Shown: one piece after another, positions 46,577 to 55,971 of the stretch
How positions within the stretch are numbered: the stretch's first letter is position 1
How the letters are laid out: the number at the start of each line of letters is the position of its first letter
Assembly: GCA_035361075.1 (NCBI GenBank)
Contig: DAOSBX010000019.1
Coordinates: 1-58,074 of the forward strand
Direction: 5' to 3'
From: Candidatus Hydrogenedens sp.
GTDB lineage: Bacteria; Hydrogenedentota; Hydrogenedentia; Hydrogenedentales; Hydrogenedentaceae
Length of the DNA: 58,074 bases
The notes under the pieces: generated by a model
The model's input: only the letters and a program-made list of their open reading frames with translations
Told to the model about the DNA's origin: nothing
Databases searched by the model: none
Program-made: the position numbers and the translations under genes

Positions 46577-46780
46577 TTAGGAACCACTACCCGTCGTTGT
46601 TTCAGTCGTTTCTTCCGTCGTATTACTTTCGGTAGCTGGAGTGCCTCCTCCTTTAACAGCACCAATGGCAGTAAGTAATGATACAATTGCCTGGATAATC
46701 ATTACAATGCCACCTATTCCAGGGGTTAATCCCCAATCTAACCCTCGTCTCGGAAATGACAGTGCTTTGGTATGCTTCAT
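46577..46780 (-). CDS. Small membrane protein with Thr/Glu-rich tail
   Basis: 67 residues from the ATG at 46780 (AAGGAT 8 nt upstream); a longer frame starting 57 bases earlier would run through the rpoC terminator and is rejected. After a basic start (MKHTKALSFPRRG) comes a glycine-rich hydrophobic helix (GIGGIVMIIQAIVSLLTAIG), then a low-complexity tail of Thr, Glu, Gly and Ser. A single-span or signal-anchored peptide is likely. No family recognised. It lies between the rpoBC terminator and the SurA-like gene, so it probably has its own promoter or read-through. Confidence 0.6.
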   Translation of the reverse strand: MKHTKALSFPRRGLDWGLTPGIGGIVMIIQAIVSLLTAIGAVKGGGTPATESNTTEETTETTTGSGS

Positions 46781-46811
46781 ATGCCGTATCCTTATTGTTT
46801 GTTGATAAAAA

Positions 46812-46844
46812 AAGGAAGATGAATATTTAACATTCATCTTCCTT
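46812..46844 (-). terminator. Intrinsic terminator after rpoC
   Basis: A perfect 13-bp inverted repeat, AAGGAAGATGAAT (46812-46824) and ATTCATCTTCCTT (46832-46844), loop of 7 nt. On the minus strand the stem is followed by TTTTTTTAT. It lies 59 bp after the rpoC stop and should end the rpoBC transcript. Confidence 0.85.
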
Positions 46845-46902
46845 AATTATATCGTTTTTGTTGTATTGACTGCCTTCGTTGAGTTTTAAATTCTCCTGCA
46901 TC

Positions 46903-49900
46903 TTATTCTTCTGCTCCTGATGCGATTTGTTCTTCTTCGCCGTGGGTTTCTATTTCGAGGTGTTCTTCCATCTCTTTGGCAGAAATATCAGCAATCACTG
47001 GCTCGGACTTTTGATAGAACCGACTACCTGTTCCCGCAGGGATAAGGTGTCCAATAATCACATTCTCCTTCAAACCTCGTAGATAATCCCGCTTTCCACG
47101 TATTGCCGCATCGGTTAGCACACGTGTTGTATGTTGGAAAGAAGCGGCAGCAACAAAGCTTTCCGTGCTTAATGCTGCCTTACTAATTCCCTGTAAAACA
47201 GGTTCGGCTTCTGCAGGTTTGCCACCTTTACTGAGGACTTTTTCATTGATTTCATTAAATTTGGAACGGTCAACAATTTCATGGGCGACAAAACTGGTAT
47301 CTCCTGTATTTTCCTTAATACGTACTTTACGAAGCATTTGCCGAATGATGATTTCTACATGCTTATCATTTGTTCGGACACCTTGGGCTCGATAAACTTT
47401 CTGAATTTCGTCTAATATATATTTACGGAGGGCTTCTTCACCTTTAACTTCCAGAATATCTTCAAGAATAATCGGTCCGTCTGTGAGTTGTTGTCCTGCA
47501 TATACACGGTCACCTTGTTGAACAAAGAGATGCTTGCCAGGAGGTATCGTATATTCACGCTCCTTACCAATTTTCGGGACAACTTTTACTTTACGCATTC
47601 CTTTAATTGTTCCACCAATTTCAACAATTCCATCGATATGACTAATAATGGCTGGGTTTTTCGGAACACGTGCTTCGAACAATTCAGCAACACGAGGTAA
47701 ACCACCTACAATGTCTCGTGTTTTCCCAAGTTTGCGTGGTGTCTTTGCAAGAATATCACCCGCTTCAACTTTATCTCCATCTTTCACTAATAAATGTGTC
47801 TCTGGCGGTAATGGAGCAAATGCCAATACTTCTTTATGTTCACCACAAATAAGGATTTGTGGATGCATATCATGCTTATGCTCAGTAATAACTCTTTCTT
47901 CCAGTCGTGTTTCTGGGTTAATTTCTACCCGCATCGTAACACCTTCAACAACCCCTTCTAATTTTACTTTGCCAGAACGTTCCGCAACAATGGTCTGGTT
48001 GTATGGGTCCCACTTATAAAGTAAAGCACCTTTCTTTAGTTTATCTCCATCCTTACAATGCAAGACAGAACCTGTTGCAGGGGCAAATCGAATCACTTCT
48101 TTTCCATCATTATTTAGCACACGAATTTCACCCCCACGATTTACTATAACCACCTCACCTTTACGGTTTACATCCGTTCGGATATTATTGAATACGACGG
48201 TTCCATTTTCAGGCATACGAACTTCTGGATTTTCTAATTGTAAACTCGCAGCACCACCGATATGGAAGGTTCTCATGGTAAGCTGGGTTCCAGGTTCGCC
48301 TATGGCTTGGGCTGCAATGATGCCTACTGCTTCACCCAATTCAACAAGTCTACCTGTTGCAAGATTTCGACCATAGCATAAAGCACACACGCCTCGTTTT
48401 GCTTGACAAGTTAGAACAGAACGGACTCGCACACCAGGCAAACCGGATTCTGCTATAGTTTTCGCTTTATCTTCTGTAATTTCTTCATTCGCTTTTACAA
48501 CGGGCTCGGAAGTTCCAGGAATAATTATGTCTTCTAAGGCATAACGTCCAACAATTCGTTCTTCCAACGGGGTAATCGTTTCGGGTCCCGACATCAATGG
48601 TTCAATATAAACCCCATTCAATGTTCCACAATCAATTTCCTCGATAGTTACATCTTGAGATACATCAACAAGACGCCGTGTAAGATAGCCAGCATCAGCT
48701 GTTTTCAATGCGGTGTCTGCCAAACCTTTTCGTGCTCCGTGGGCAGATATGAAATACTCCAACACACTCAGACCTTCTCTAAAGTTAGACGTGATAGGTG
48801 TTTCAATAACATCGCCAGACGGTTTTGCCATAACACCACGCATACCAGCCAATTGCCGAATTTGATTTTTACTACCACGAGCCTTTGAAGTATACATCAA
48901 ATATAGCCCTGTAAAGCCTTGTTCTTTTTGCTCGAGATAATTTAACATTGATGCAGACACTTCGTCTGTTGCTCGTTTCCACTCTTCAATTATCTTATTT
49001 GTCCGCTCTCTTTGGGTTAGCAAACCATGTTGATACTGCTCTTCTATATGTTCTACCTGCTTACGGGCACGTGATAAAATCTTGTCCTTGTCAGGCGGAA
49101 CTGTCATATCCTCAATAGCAATGGAAAGCCCTGACTTCGTAGCATACTTAAAACCTACATTCTTCAAGCAATCCAAAAGCTCAACTGTTTTACGATGCCC
49201 AAATTTTTTATAACAGTTGGCTATAACCTGTCCGATAGAAGACTGGTCATGGTCTCGATTGATATCTTCAAGACGAATTTCTGGAGGTAAACTATCCCAC
49301 AGGATAACCCGTCCTACTGTAGTATCTATGATTTTTCCGTCTACTTGAATCTTTATTCGAGCGTGTATATCCACATGCCCAAAATGATATGCCAGCAAGA
49401 CAGATTCTTTATTGGGATAGATTTTTCCTGCGGTACATAAATTCTTGCCACCTTTGGTCTTCCATTCATCTTTCCACTCACCCTTGGCTCCGGGACGTGC
49501 TCTTGAAAGCCAAGCAATACCTAAAACGATGTCTTGACTTGGCGTTACAATCGGTGAACCATCCGATGGTGAGAAAATGTTTGAGGAGCCCATCATTAAT
49601 AAATGTGCTTCTAACTGTGCCGCTGGTGTCAAGGGCACGTGTACCGCCATCTGGTCTCCGTCGAAATCCGCATTATATGCACGACAGACCAATGGATGAA
49701 TCCGAATCGCATTCCCTTCGATTAATATTGGCTGAAACGCTTGAATACCCAAACGATGGAGAGTCGGTGCACGATTAAGAAGAACAGGATGGTCTTTGAT
49801 AACTTCTTCTATTGCATCCCAAACCTCAGGCCTACCTTGTTGAATCATTTTCTTGGCGGATTTAATGGTAATCGCTACACCTTTTTCTTTCAGTCTATTG

Positions 49901-51033
49901 ATAATAAATGGCTCAAACAAGGTCAAAGCCATTCGCTTCGGCAAACCACATTGATTTAATTTTAATTCTGGTCCTACAACAATCACGGAACGCCCAGAAT
50001 AGTCAACACGTTTGCCTAACAAATTCTGGCGGAATCTCCCTTGCTTGCCCTTGATAAAATCGCTTAACGATTTTAAAGGCCTTGCGTTTGTTCCCATCAC
50101 CGCTCTACCGTGTCTACCATTATCAAAAAGAGCGTCTACCGCTTCTTGAAGCATTCGCTTTTCATTTCGAACAATAATTTCTGGCGTCCGTATCTCCATA
50201 ATTTTCTTTAACCGATTATTCCGATTAAGAACACGACGGTAGAGGTCATTTAAATCGCTGGTTGCATACCTACCACCATCTAAGGGGACGAGAGGACGCA
50301 AATCTGGTGGGAGCACAGGGATAACATCCAGAATCATCCATACAGGTTGATTTCCTGATTTACGAAATGCTTCGACAATTTGAAGTCGTTTTATTGCTTT
50401 TGCACGTACCTGAGCAGATGAAGAATTTAAAAACTGTTCACGAAGTTCCGCAGATAGTGTGTCTAAATCTAATTGCTCCAGCAATATCTTCATCGCCTCA
50501 GCACCCATCTTCGCCACAAAACTACCATATCCAAACTCGCTTACTGCATCAAGATATTCATCCTCTGTTAGCAATTGTAACTTATTCAGCTTGGTGACGC
50601 CAGGGTCTATAACGACGTAACTTTCATAATAAATAACCCGCTCTAAACTTCGGACGGGTAAATCCAATAAATTTCCCATGCAAGAAGGATTATTCTTGAA
50701 AAACCAGATATGAGCAACAGGTGCGGCCAATCGAATAGAACCCATCCGTTCACGTCGCACTTTTGCCTCTGTTATTTCAACACCGCATTTGTCACATACA
50801 ATACCACGATGTTTAACCTTTTTATACTTGCCACAACCACATTCCCAATCCTTTGTCGGTCCGAAAATCTTCTCACAGAACAGCCCATCTTTCTCGGGCT
50901 TGAATGTGCGGTAATTAAGAGTTTCGGGTTTTTTTACTTCCCCTTTAGACCACCGTAATATTTCTTCAGGAGAAGCGATGCGGATTTGAAGTGCATCAAA
51001 TTTGTCTAATGTGGTAGGAACGTATTTAGCCAA
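46903..51033 (-). CDS. rpoC: RNA polymerase beta' subunit
   Basis: 1376 residues, complete. It begins at a TTG (51033-51031) inside the end of rpoB, giving MAKYVPTTLDKFDAL; GGAGGA lies 8 nt upstream within rpoB, and the two genes overlap by 8 bases. The N-terminal zinc site is CGCGKYKKVKHRGIVCDKCG; the catalytic Mg site is NADFDGDQMAVHVP; the trigger loop region reads LTMRTFHIGGAAS; a second zinc site has CQAKRGVCALCYG. It is downstream of rpoB and followed by a strong terminator. No unusual insertion was noticed. Confidence 0.98.
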   Translation of the reverse strand: MAKYVPTTLDKFDALQIRIASPEEILRWSKGEVKKPETLNYRTFKPEKDGLFCEKIFGPTKDWECGCGKYKKVKHRGIVCDKCGVEITEAKVRRERMGSIRLAAPVAHIWFFKNNPSCMGNLLDLPVRSLERVIYYESYVVIDPGVTKLNKLQLLTEDEYLDAVSEFGYGSFVAKMGAEAMKILLEQLDLDTLSAELREQFLNSSSAQVRAKAIKRLQIVEAFRKSGNQPVWMILDVIPVLPPDLRPLVPLDGGRYATSDLNDLYRRVLNRNNRLKKIMEIRTPEIIVRNEKRMLQEAVDALFDNGRHGRAVMGTNARPLKSLSDFIKGKQGRFRQNLLGKRVDYSGRSVIVVGPELKLNQCGLPKRMALTLFEPFIINRLKEKGVAITIKSAKKMIQQGRPEVWDAIEEVIKDHPVLLNRAPTLHRLGIQAFQPILIEGNAIRIHPLVCRAYNADFDGDQMAVHVPLTPAAQLEAHLLMMGSSNIFSPSDGSPIVTPSQDIVLGIAWLSRARPGAKGEWKDEWKTKGGKNLCTAGKIYPNKESVLLAYHFGHVDIHARIKIQVDGKIIDTTVGRVILWDSLPPEIRLEDINRDHDQSSIGQVIANCYKKFGHRKTVELLDCLKNVGFKYATKSGLSIAIEDMTVPPDKDKILSRARKQVEHIEEQYQHGLLTQRERTNKIIEEWKRATDEVSASMLNYLEQKEQGFTGLYLMYTSKARGSKNQIRQLAGMRGVMAKPSGDVIETPITSNFREGLSVLEYFISAHGARKGLADTALKTADAGYLTRRLVDVSQDVTIEEIDCGTLNGVYIEPLMSGPETITPLEERIVGRYALEDIIIPGTSEPVVKANEEITEDKAKTIAESGLPGVRVRSVLTCQAKRGVCALCYGRNLATGRLVELGEAVGIIAAQAIGEPGTQLTMRTFHIGGAASLQLENPEVRMPENGTVVFNNIRTDVNRKGEVVIVNRGGEIRVLNNDGKEVIRFAPATGSVLHCKDGDKLKKGALLYKWDPYNQTIVAERSGKVKLEGVVEGVTMRVEINPETRLEERVITEHKHDMHPQILICGEHKEVLAFAPLPPETHLLVKDGDKVEAGDILAKTPRKLGKTRDIVGGLPRVAELFEARVPKNPAIISHIDGIVEIGGTIKGMRKVKVVPKIGKEREYTIPPGKHLFVQQGDRVYAGQQLTDGPIILEDILEVKGEEALRKYILDEIQKVYRAQGVRTNDKHVEIIIRQMLRKVRIKENTGDTSFVAHEIVDRSKFNEINEKVLSKGGKPAEAEPVLQGISKAALSTESFVAAASFQHTTRVLTDAAIRGKRDYLRGLKENVIIGHLIPAGTGSRFYQKSEPVIADISAKEMEEHLEIETHGEEEQIASGAEE

Positions 51034-54000
51034 GGTAAATATCCTCCATGTCTTCTTCTTCGTCTGAATCTATTGCTGTTTCTACTTTTGCAAGTTTAAT
51101 TACATCAAGGCATAGGCTTTGCATCTCACGAATAATGACATTAAACGACTCTGGAACGGAAGGTTCTACATCATAATCGCCCTTGACAATGGCATCGTAA
51201 ATCTTGGTTCTACCTTGAATATCATCTGATTTGAAGGTAAGCATTTCCTGTAACGTATATGCGGCACCATAAGCCTCTAATGTCCAAACTTCCATTTCAC
51301 CAAAACGTTGTCCACCTGAATTGGCTTTACCACCTAATGGCTGCTGTGTTACTAACGAATACGGACCGATAGCCCGTGCATGAATCTTGTCATCAACCAT
51401 GTGATTTAATTTCATCATGTAGATATACCCTACGCAGGTCTCATGATGAAATTCTTCGCCCGTCTTACCATCACGCAATTTTATTTTCCCATTCGTAGGC
51501 AATCCTGCTTTCTTAAGGTAATTAATAATGGTTTCCTCTCTCGGTCCATTGAAAACAGGAGAAGCCACTTTCAATCCTAATACTTTCAATGCCCAGCCCA
51601 ACTGTGTTTCCAATATCTGTCCAACGTTCATTCGGGACGGGACACCCAACGGATTTAATATAATCTGAATAGGAGTTCCATCCGGGAGGAACGGCATGTC
51701 TTCCACAGGGACTATCTTTGCAACAACACCTTTGTTACCATGTCGTCCTGCCATTTTATCACCAATGGACATCTTCCGTTTTGTTGCTATATAAACTTTA
51801 ACTACTTTGTTTACACCTGGGGGCAATTCATCTCCTTCACGCAACCGTTCTAATTCTTTATCTCGGAAAGAGATTAGTTTTGCTTCTTCCATTGCTGCAA
51901 GATTTACTAACCGTGCAAATTTTGACTGAAGTTTTTTGTCTTCAATTTTCAGACGTGCCAAAATAGAATAATCTAACTCAGCCAATTGCTTCGGTTTTAC
52001 AGCCTTCCCTTTCTCTAAAACAACCTCATCCTTCTTATAGTCATAAACATCTTCAAGTATTCTTTGCCCATACATCTCATCACGAACTAATTTGATAAAC
52101 ATCTCGCGGATTTTGGCTATTCGTGCTGAATATTCTTGCTTAATTTTCTCTGCTTCGCGTGTAATTCTTGACTTCGTTTGTTTATCCATCGCCTTATTTC
52201 GACGGCTGGTTACCTTTACATCTACGACCACACCTTCTGTTCCTGGTGGGGCATATAAAGAGGCATTCCTTACATCTTCCGCTTTCTCGCCGAAAATGGC
52301 TATCAATAATTTTTCTTCTGGGGCTAATTCAGACTCTCCTTTTGGGGTAACTTTCCCTACAAGGATATCTCCTGGTTTTACTTTTGAGCCAACATGAATA
52401 ATTCCGTTCTCATCAAGGTTTCTTAACGAATCTTCACCTTCGTTAGGAATGTCCCTAGTAATTTCTTCTGGCCCTAATTTGGTATCTCTTGCTTCAATCT
52501 CAAAAACTTCTACCTGAATAGATGTAAACACATCATCTTTAATCAATTCTTCACTTAAAATAATAGCATCCTCAAAGTTGTATCCTTCCCATGGTAGAAA
52601 GGCGACAAGAACATTTCTACCCAAAGCCATTTCCCCATCACACATACCAGGACCATCCGCAATAATATCCCCCGCATTAACTTTATCACCTTTTACCACG
52701 ATTGGTTTTTGATTTATACAGGTGCTTTGATTAGACCGTGTAAATTTCTTTAAGCGATATATATCCTCATCCAACATAAATGGATTATTAGATTTTGTTG
52801 TGTCTACACGAATACGGATTACTTCGCTGTCCGCATATTCCACAACTCCTCCACGTTCTGCACGAACAGCAGTACCGGAATTTCTTGCACAAATCTTTTC
52901 TAAGCCTGTTCCTACGAATGGTTGCTCCGATTTTAGCAGAGGGACTGCCTGACGTTGCATGTTTGAACCCATTAATGCACGGTTAGCATCGTCGTGCTCC
53001 AAGAATGGAACCAATGCTGCCGCTGCACTTACAATCTGCTTCGGTGAAACGTCCATAAAATCCACTTCATCTGGGGGCACCAATGGGAAATCCCCTTTAT
53101 GCCTACAAAGAACAAAATGATTCTTAAATCTCCCTTTCTCATCTAACGGCTCATTTGCCTGAGCTATCTTGTAATTATCTTCATCATACGCGGTAAGATA
53201 AACAATTTCATTTGTAACTTTTCCATTTTCTACCTTACGATACGGAGTCTCGAGAAATCCATATTCGTTAATCCTTGCATACGTTGCAAGTGAAGCCATA
53301 AGACCGATGTTCGGCCCTTCAGGTGTTTCTATCGGGCAAATACGACCATAATGTGTAGGATGCACGTCACGAACCTCAAAACCAGCCCTATCCCTGTTAA
53401 GTCCTCCCGGACCTAATGCACTGAGACGCCGTTTATGTGTCAATTCGGAAAGCGGATTGATTTGGTCCATGAAGTGAGAAAGCTGACTACGGCCAAAGAA
53501 ATCTTTAAGAACAATTCCGATGGGTTTCGGGTTTACTAAAGATTGAGGTGTAAATTCCTTATCTTCTGAGCGATAACTCATCCGCTCCCGAATGGTCTTT
53601 TCCATCCTTGCAAGACCAATACGGAATTGATTCATTAACTGTTCACCTACAGAGCGAACCCGCCGATTTCCTAAATGGTCTATATCATCAACAACACCTT
53701 CACCGCGATGAAGTTTCACCAAGTATTTAAGGGTTTCAATAATATCTTCTTTCGTTAAGGTTCGCACTTTTTGTGAAATTTCAAGCCCCAACTTACGGTT
53801 AATTTTATACCGACCTACAGAAGCAAAGTCATACCTTGCTGGGTCAAAGAACATACTTTCAAAATGCTTTCGACATTGAGCATCATTAGTAGGATCACCC
53901 GGTCTCATCCGAATATAAATCTCACGTAACGCCTCTTCCTGAGTCTGAGCCTGGTCTATATTTAAGGTCTGAGCAATACTAATGTCGCTTAATACATCCT

Positions 54001-54940
54001 GACGGTTCAATACATAAAATTCACGAATAGGGGAACGAAGAACCGCATTCAATACCGCCGCCGTTATTTGCGAGGACGCATCTGCAATAACTTCTCCTGT
54101 CTCCGGGTCAATAATATCCGATGCAAGCCAATACCCAACTAAATCACGGACATCTATTACAGAATATTCCTTCTCTTGTTCTACCTCTTTCCCTCTATGT
54201 CTAACTTTTTGTTTTTTATATAATGTTGCTTTCGTCCGTTTTATTCTGACGCGGTCAATACGATAAAACATCCGCAGAATTTCTTCAGGTTCAACATAAC
54301 CCAATGCTTTTAGTAATGTTGTGGCAAGCATGCGAACACGACGGTCTACAGTTACCCACAACACATCATTCGGGTCATAATCAAATTCTATCCACGCACC
54401 ACGATACGGAATAATACGAGCTGATAATAATAACTTGCCTCCCGGATGCTGTTTCCGTTCAAACGAAACACCAGGCGATTTGTGTAATTGACTAACAATT
54501 ACACGTTCCGCACCATTGATAATGAATGTCCCTGTGGGCGTCATCAAAGGTAGTTCTGTTAAAAACACATCTTGCTCTTGAACCTGCTTCTCTATCTTCT
54601 CTCCCTTTAACGACTCTTCATAAATAGTCAACCGAAGGAGTGCCTTCAAAATACCACAATAGGTTAAACCTAAATTCTGGCATTCTTCTATGGTATACTT
54701 CGGCGGAGAAATGACATAGGATACAAATTCTAACTTTGCCAGTCCATTCGGCGACTCAATTGGAAAATACTCATTGAGTACTGCTTGTAGTCCTTTGTTC
54801 TGTCGTTCATGAGGAGGAACATCCCACTGCAAAAAATCTGTATACGATTTCGTCTGAATCTCAATCAGATTGGGCAGATGGGATAAGTCTTCAGGTGCTC
54901 GTGCTAACGAAATTCGTTCTGAACGGGGAGCCACAGCCAT
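51026..54940 (-). CDS. rpoB: RNA polymerase beta subunit
   Basis: 1304 residues, complete. AAGGAG lies 8 nt before the ATG. The fork-loop/rifampicin region reads GRSQLSHFMDQINPLSELTH, followed by KRRLSALGPGG; H489 and I494 occupy the E. coli positions 513 and 518. Other landmarks are HPTHYGRICPIETPEGPNIG, GRNVLVAFLPWEGYNFED, KMSIGDKMAGRHGNKGVV and GGKANSGGQRFGEMEVWTLE. Usual neighbours rplJ/rplL are absent upstream; rsmI lies there instead, after a 301-bp gap carrying a good promoter. Confidence 0.98.
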   Translation of the reverse strand: MAVAPRSERISLARAPEDLSHLPNLIEIQTKSYTDFLQWDVPPHERQNKGLQAVLNEYFPIESPNGLAKLEFVSYVISPPKYTIEECQNLGLTYCGILKALLRLTIYEESLKGEKIEKQVQEQDVFLTELPLMTPTGTFIINGAERVIVSQLHKSPGVSFERKQHPGGKLLLSARIIPYRGAWIEFDYDPNDVLWVTVDRRVRMLATTLLKALGYVEPEEILRMFYRIDRVRIKRTKATLYKKQKVRHRGKEVEQEKEYSVIDVRDLVGYWLASDIIDPETGEVIADASSQITAAVLNAVLRSPIREFYVLNRQDVLSDISIAQTLNIDQAQTQEEALREIYIRMRPGDPTNDAQCRKHFESMFFDPARYDFASVGRYKINRKLGLEISQKVRTLTKEDIIETLKYLVKLHRGEGVVDDIDHLGNRRVRSVGEQLMNQFRIGLARMEKTIRERMSYRSEDKEFTPQSLVNPKPIGIVLKDFFGRSQLSHFMDQINPLSELTHKRRLSALGPGGLNRDRAGFEVRDVHPTHYGRICPIETPEGPNIGLMASLATYARINEYGFLETPYRKVENGKVTNEIVYLTAYDEDNYKIAQANEPLDEKGRFKNHFVLCRHKGDFPLVPPDEVDFMDVSPKQIVSAAAALVPFLEHDDANRALMGSNMQRQAVPLLKSEQPFVGTGLEKICARNSGTAVRAERGGVVEYADSEVIRIRVDTTKSNNPFMLDEDIYRLKKFTRSNQSTCINQKPIVVKGDKVNAGDIIADGPGMCDGEMALGRNVLVAFLPWEGYNFEDAIILSEELIKDDVFTSIQVEVFEIEARDTKLGPEEITRDIPNEGEDSLRNLDENGIIHVGSKVKPGDILVGKVTPKGESELAPEEKLLIAIFGEKAEDVRNASLYAPPGTEGVVVDVKVTSRRNKAMDKQTKSRITREAEKIKQEYSARIAKIREMFIKLVRDEMYGQRILEDVYDYKKDEVVLEKGKAVKPKQLAELDYSILARLKIEDKKLQSKFARLVNLAAMEEAKLISFRDKELERLREGDELPPGVNKVVKVYIATKRKMSIGDKMAGRHGNKGVVAKIVPVEDMPFLPDGTPIQIILNPLGVPSRMNVGQILETQLGWALKVLGLKVASPVFNGPREETIINYLKKAGLPTNGKIKLRDGKTGEEFHHETCVGYIYMMKLNHMVDDKIHARAIGPYSLVTQQPLGGKANSGGQRFGEMEVWTLEAYGAAYTLQEMLTFKSDDIQGRTKIYDAIVKGDYDVEPSVPESFNVIIREMQSLCLDVIKLAKVETAIDSDEEEDMEDIYLG

Positions 54941-55241
54941 GAAAAAAACTCCTTATTATGGTTCCGGGAAAATTTATAAGAAATGACACTTTTACCTGTA
55001 CCGTTTCCTTATGGTGCGAAGATAATCCATATTTTTATTGATATTCCCTTTTAAAATCATAAAATAACAATTATACAGGAGTAATATTATATCAATTTTA
55101 AAACCAAAATGCAAATCCCCTTTTACCCCACATTTAATCTATTTTATTTTATGTCCAATTTTTAATATTCTTTAACATCTCCTATCGTTTTATTGTTTAT
55201 GGACCAATAACTCATATAGTACCATTTTACCACAAAAAAAA
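54941..55241. promoter_or_regulatory. rpoB upstream region and leader
   Basis: Non-coding 301 bp between rpoB and rsmI. Apart from the promoter listed separately, it carries a leader of about 138 nt to the rpoB start with a repeated CCATAA motif (near 55004-55012 and 54956-54961 on the minus strand). No ORF, tRNA or ribosomal-protein gene is seen. Confidence 0.6.
55086..55114 (-). promoter_or_regulatory. rpoBC promoter (sigma70 type)
   Basis: On the minus strand TTGCAT (55114-55109), a 17-nt spacer, then TATAAT (55091-55086). Predicted start near 55079 gives a leader of about 138 nt before rpoB. Confidence 0.7.
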
Positions 55242-55961
55242 TCAATTTTCAACTTTTTTACTAAAATTTTCTCGAATAAATTTCGGATGATTTCCAGCGA
55301 TAACAATTGTAACTTCGCCTTTGATGGTTTCTGTTTTTAATGCTTCAATAACATCAGATATATATCCACGAAAGACACGCTCAAATTTTTTCGTCATTTC
55401 AAAGCACACAGCACAACATCTATCCCCCAAAACACGGTATGCCTGTTCTAAAAATTTCAAGACGCGATAGGGTGATTCATAAAAAATTAATGTGTGTGGA
55501 AGTTCTTTATCCATCTCTAAAAAATGATGTGTGGGACCCTCTTTTCGCGGAGGAAAACCCTTAAACGTATACGATGACGTAGGCAATCCAGATAAAACAA
55601 GAGCTGTTTCTACCGCAGTAACACCAGGAATAACGTCAATTTGATGTCCTGCGTCAAGGACTGCTTGCACTAATTTATATCCAGGGTCACTGATACATGG
55701 CATTCCACTATCTGAACATAATCCAACTTTGGTTCCTTTTTTTAATTCTTCAAGCACAAAGGGAATAATCTTTGGCTCTCGAGACTCAAAACATGCACAA
55801 ACTCGAGATGGGAAAGGAATATGGTAATGGCTATATATTCGCCGTGTAACACGAGTATCCTCACATATCAATAATTCCAATTCCGCAAGTACCCGTAATG
55901 AACGATGAGTTATATCCTCTAAATTTCCTATTGGCGTACCTATAATATAGAAATTGCCCAT
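55242..55961 (-). CDS. rsmI: 16S rRNA (cytidine1402-2'-O)-methyltransferase
   Basis: 239 residues from the ATG at 55961 (AGG 9 nt upstream), giving MGNFYIIGTPIGNL at the N-terminus. A TTG 27 bases earlier would overlap the kinase gene and is less likely. Signature: GTPIGNLEDITHRSLRVL, CEDTRVTRRI, SDSGMPCISDPGYKLV, VIPGVTAVETAL and FKGFPPRKEG. It 2'-O-methylates C1402 in the decoding centre of 16S rRNA with SAM. It starts 10 nt after the GHMP kinase stop. Confidence 0.93.
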   Translation of the reverse strand: MGNFYIIGTPIGNLEDITHRSLRVLAELELLICEDTRVTRRIYSHYHIPFPSRVCACFESREPKIIPFVLEELKKGTKVGLCSDSGMPCISDPGYKLVQAVLDAGHQIDVIPGVTAVETALVLSGLPTSSYTFKGFPPRKEGPTHHFLEMDKELPHTLIFYESPYRVLKFLEQAYRVLGDRCCAVCFEMTKKFERVFRGYISDVIEALKTETIKGEVTIVIAGNHPKFIRENFSKKVEN

Positions 55962-55971
55962 GAAGTCAAAC

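Noticed and set aside
46781..46837. Longer N-terminus for the small membrane protein
   Set aside because: It would be encoded by the rpoC terminator hairpin; a good ribosome site precedes the ATG at 46780.
47165..53000. Many plus-strand frames inside rpoC and rpoB
   Set aside because: They lie antisense to strongly conserved genes and show no recognisable domains.
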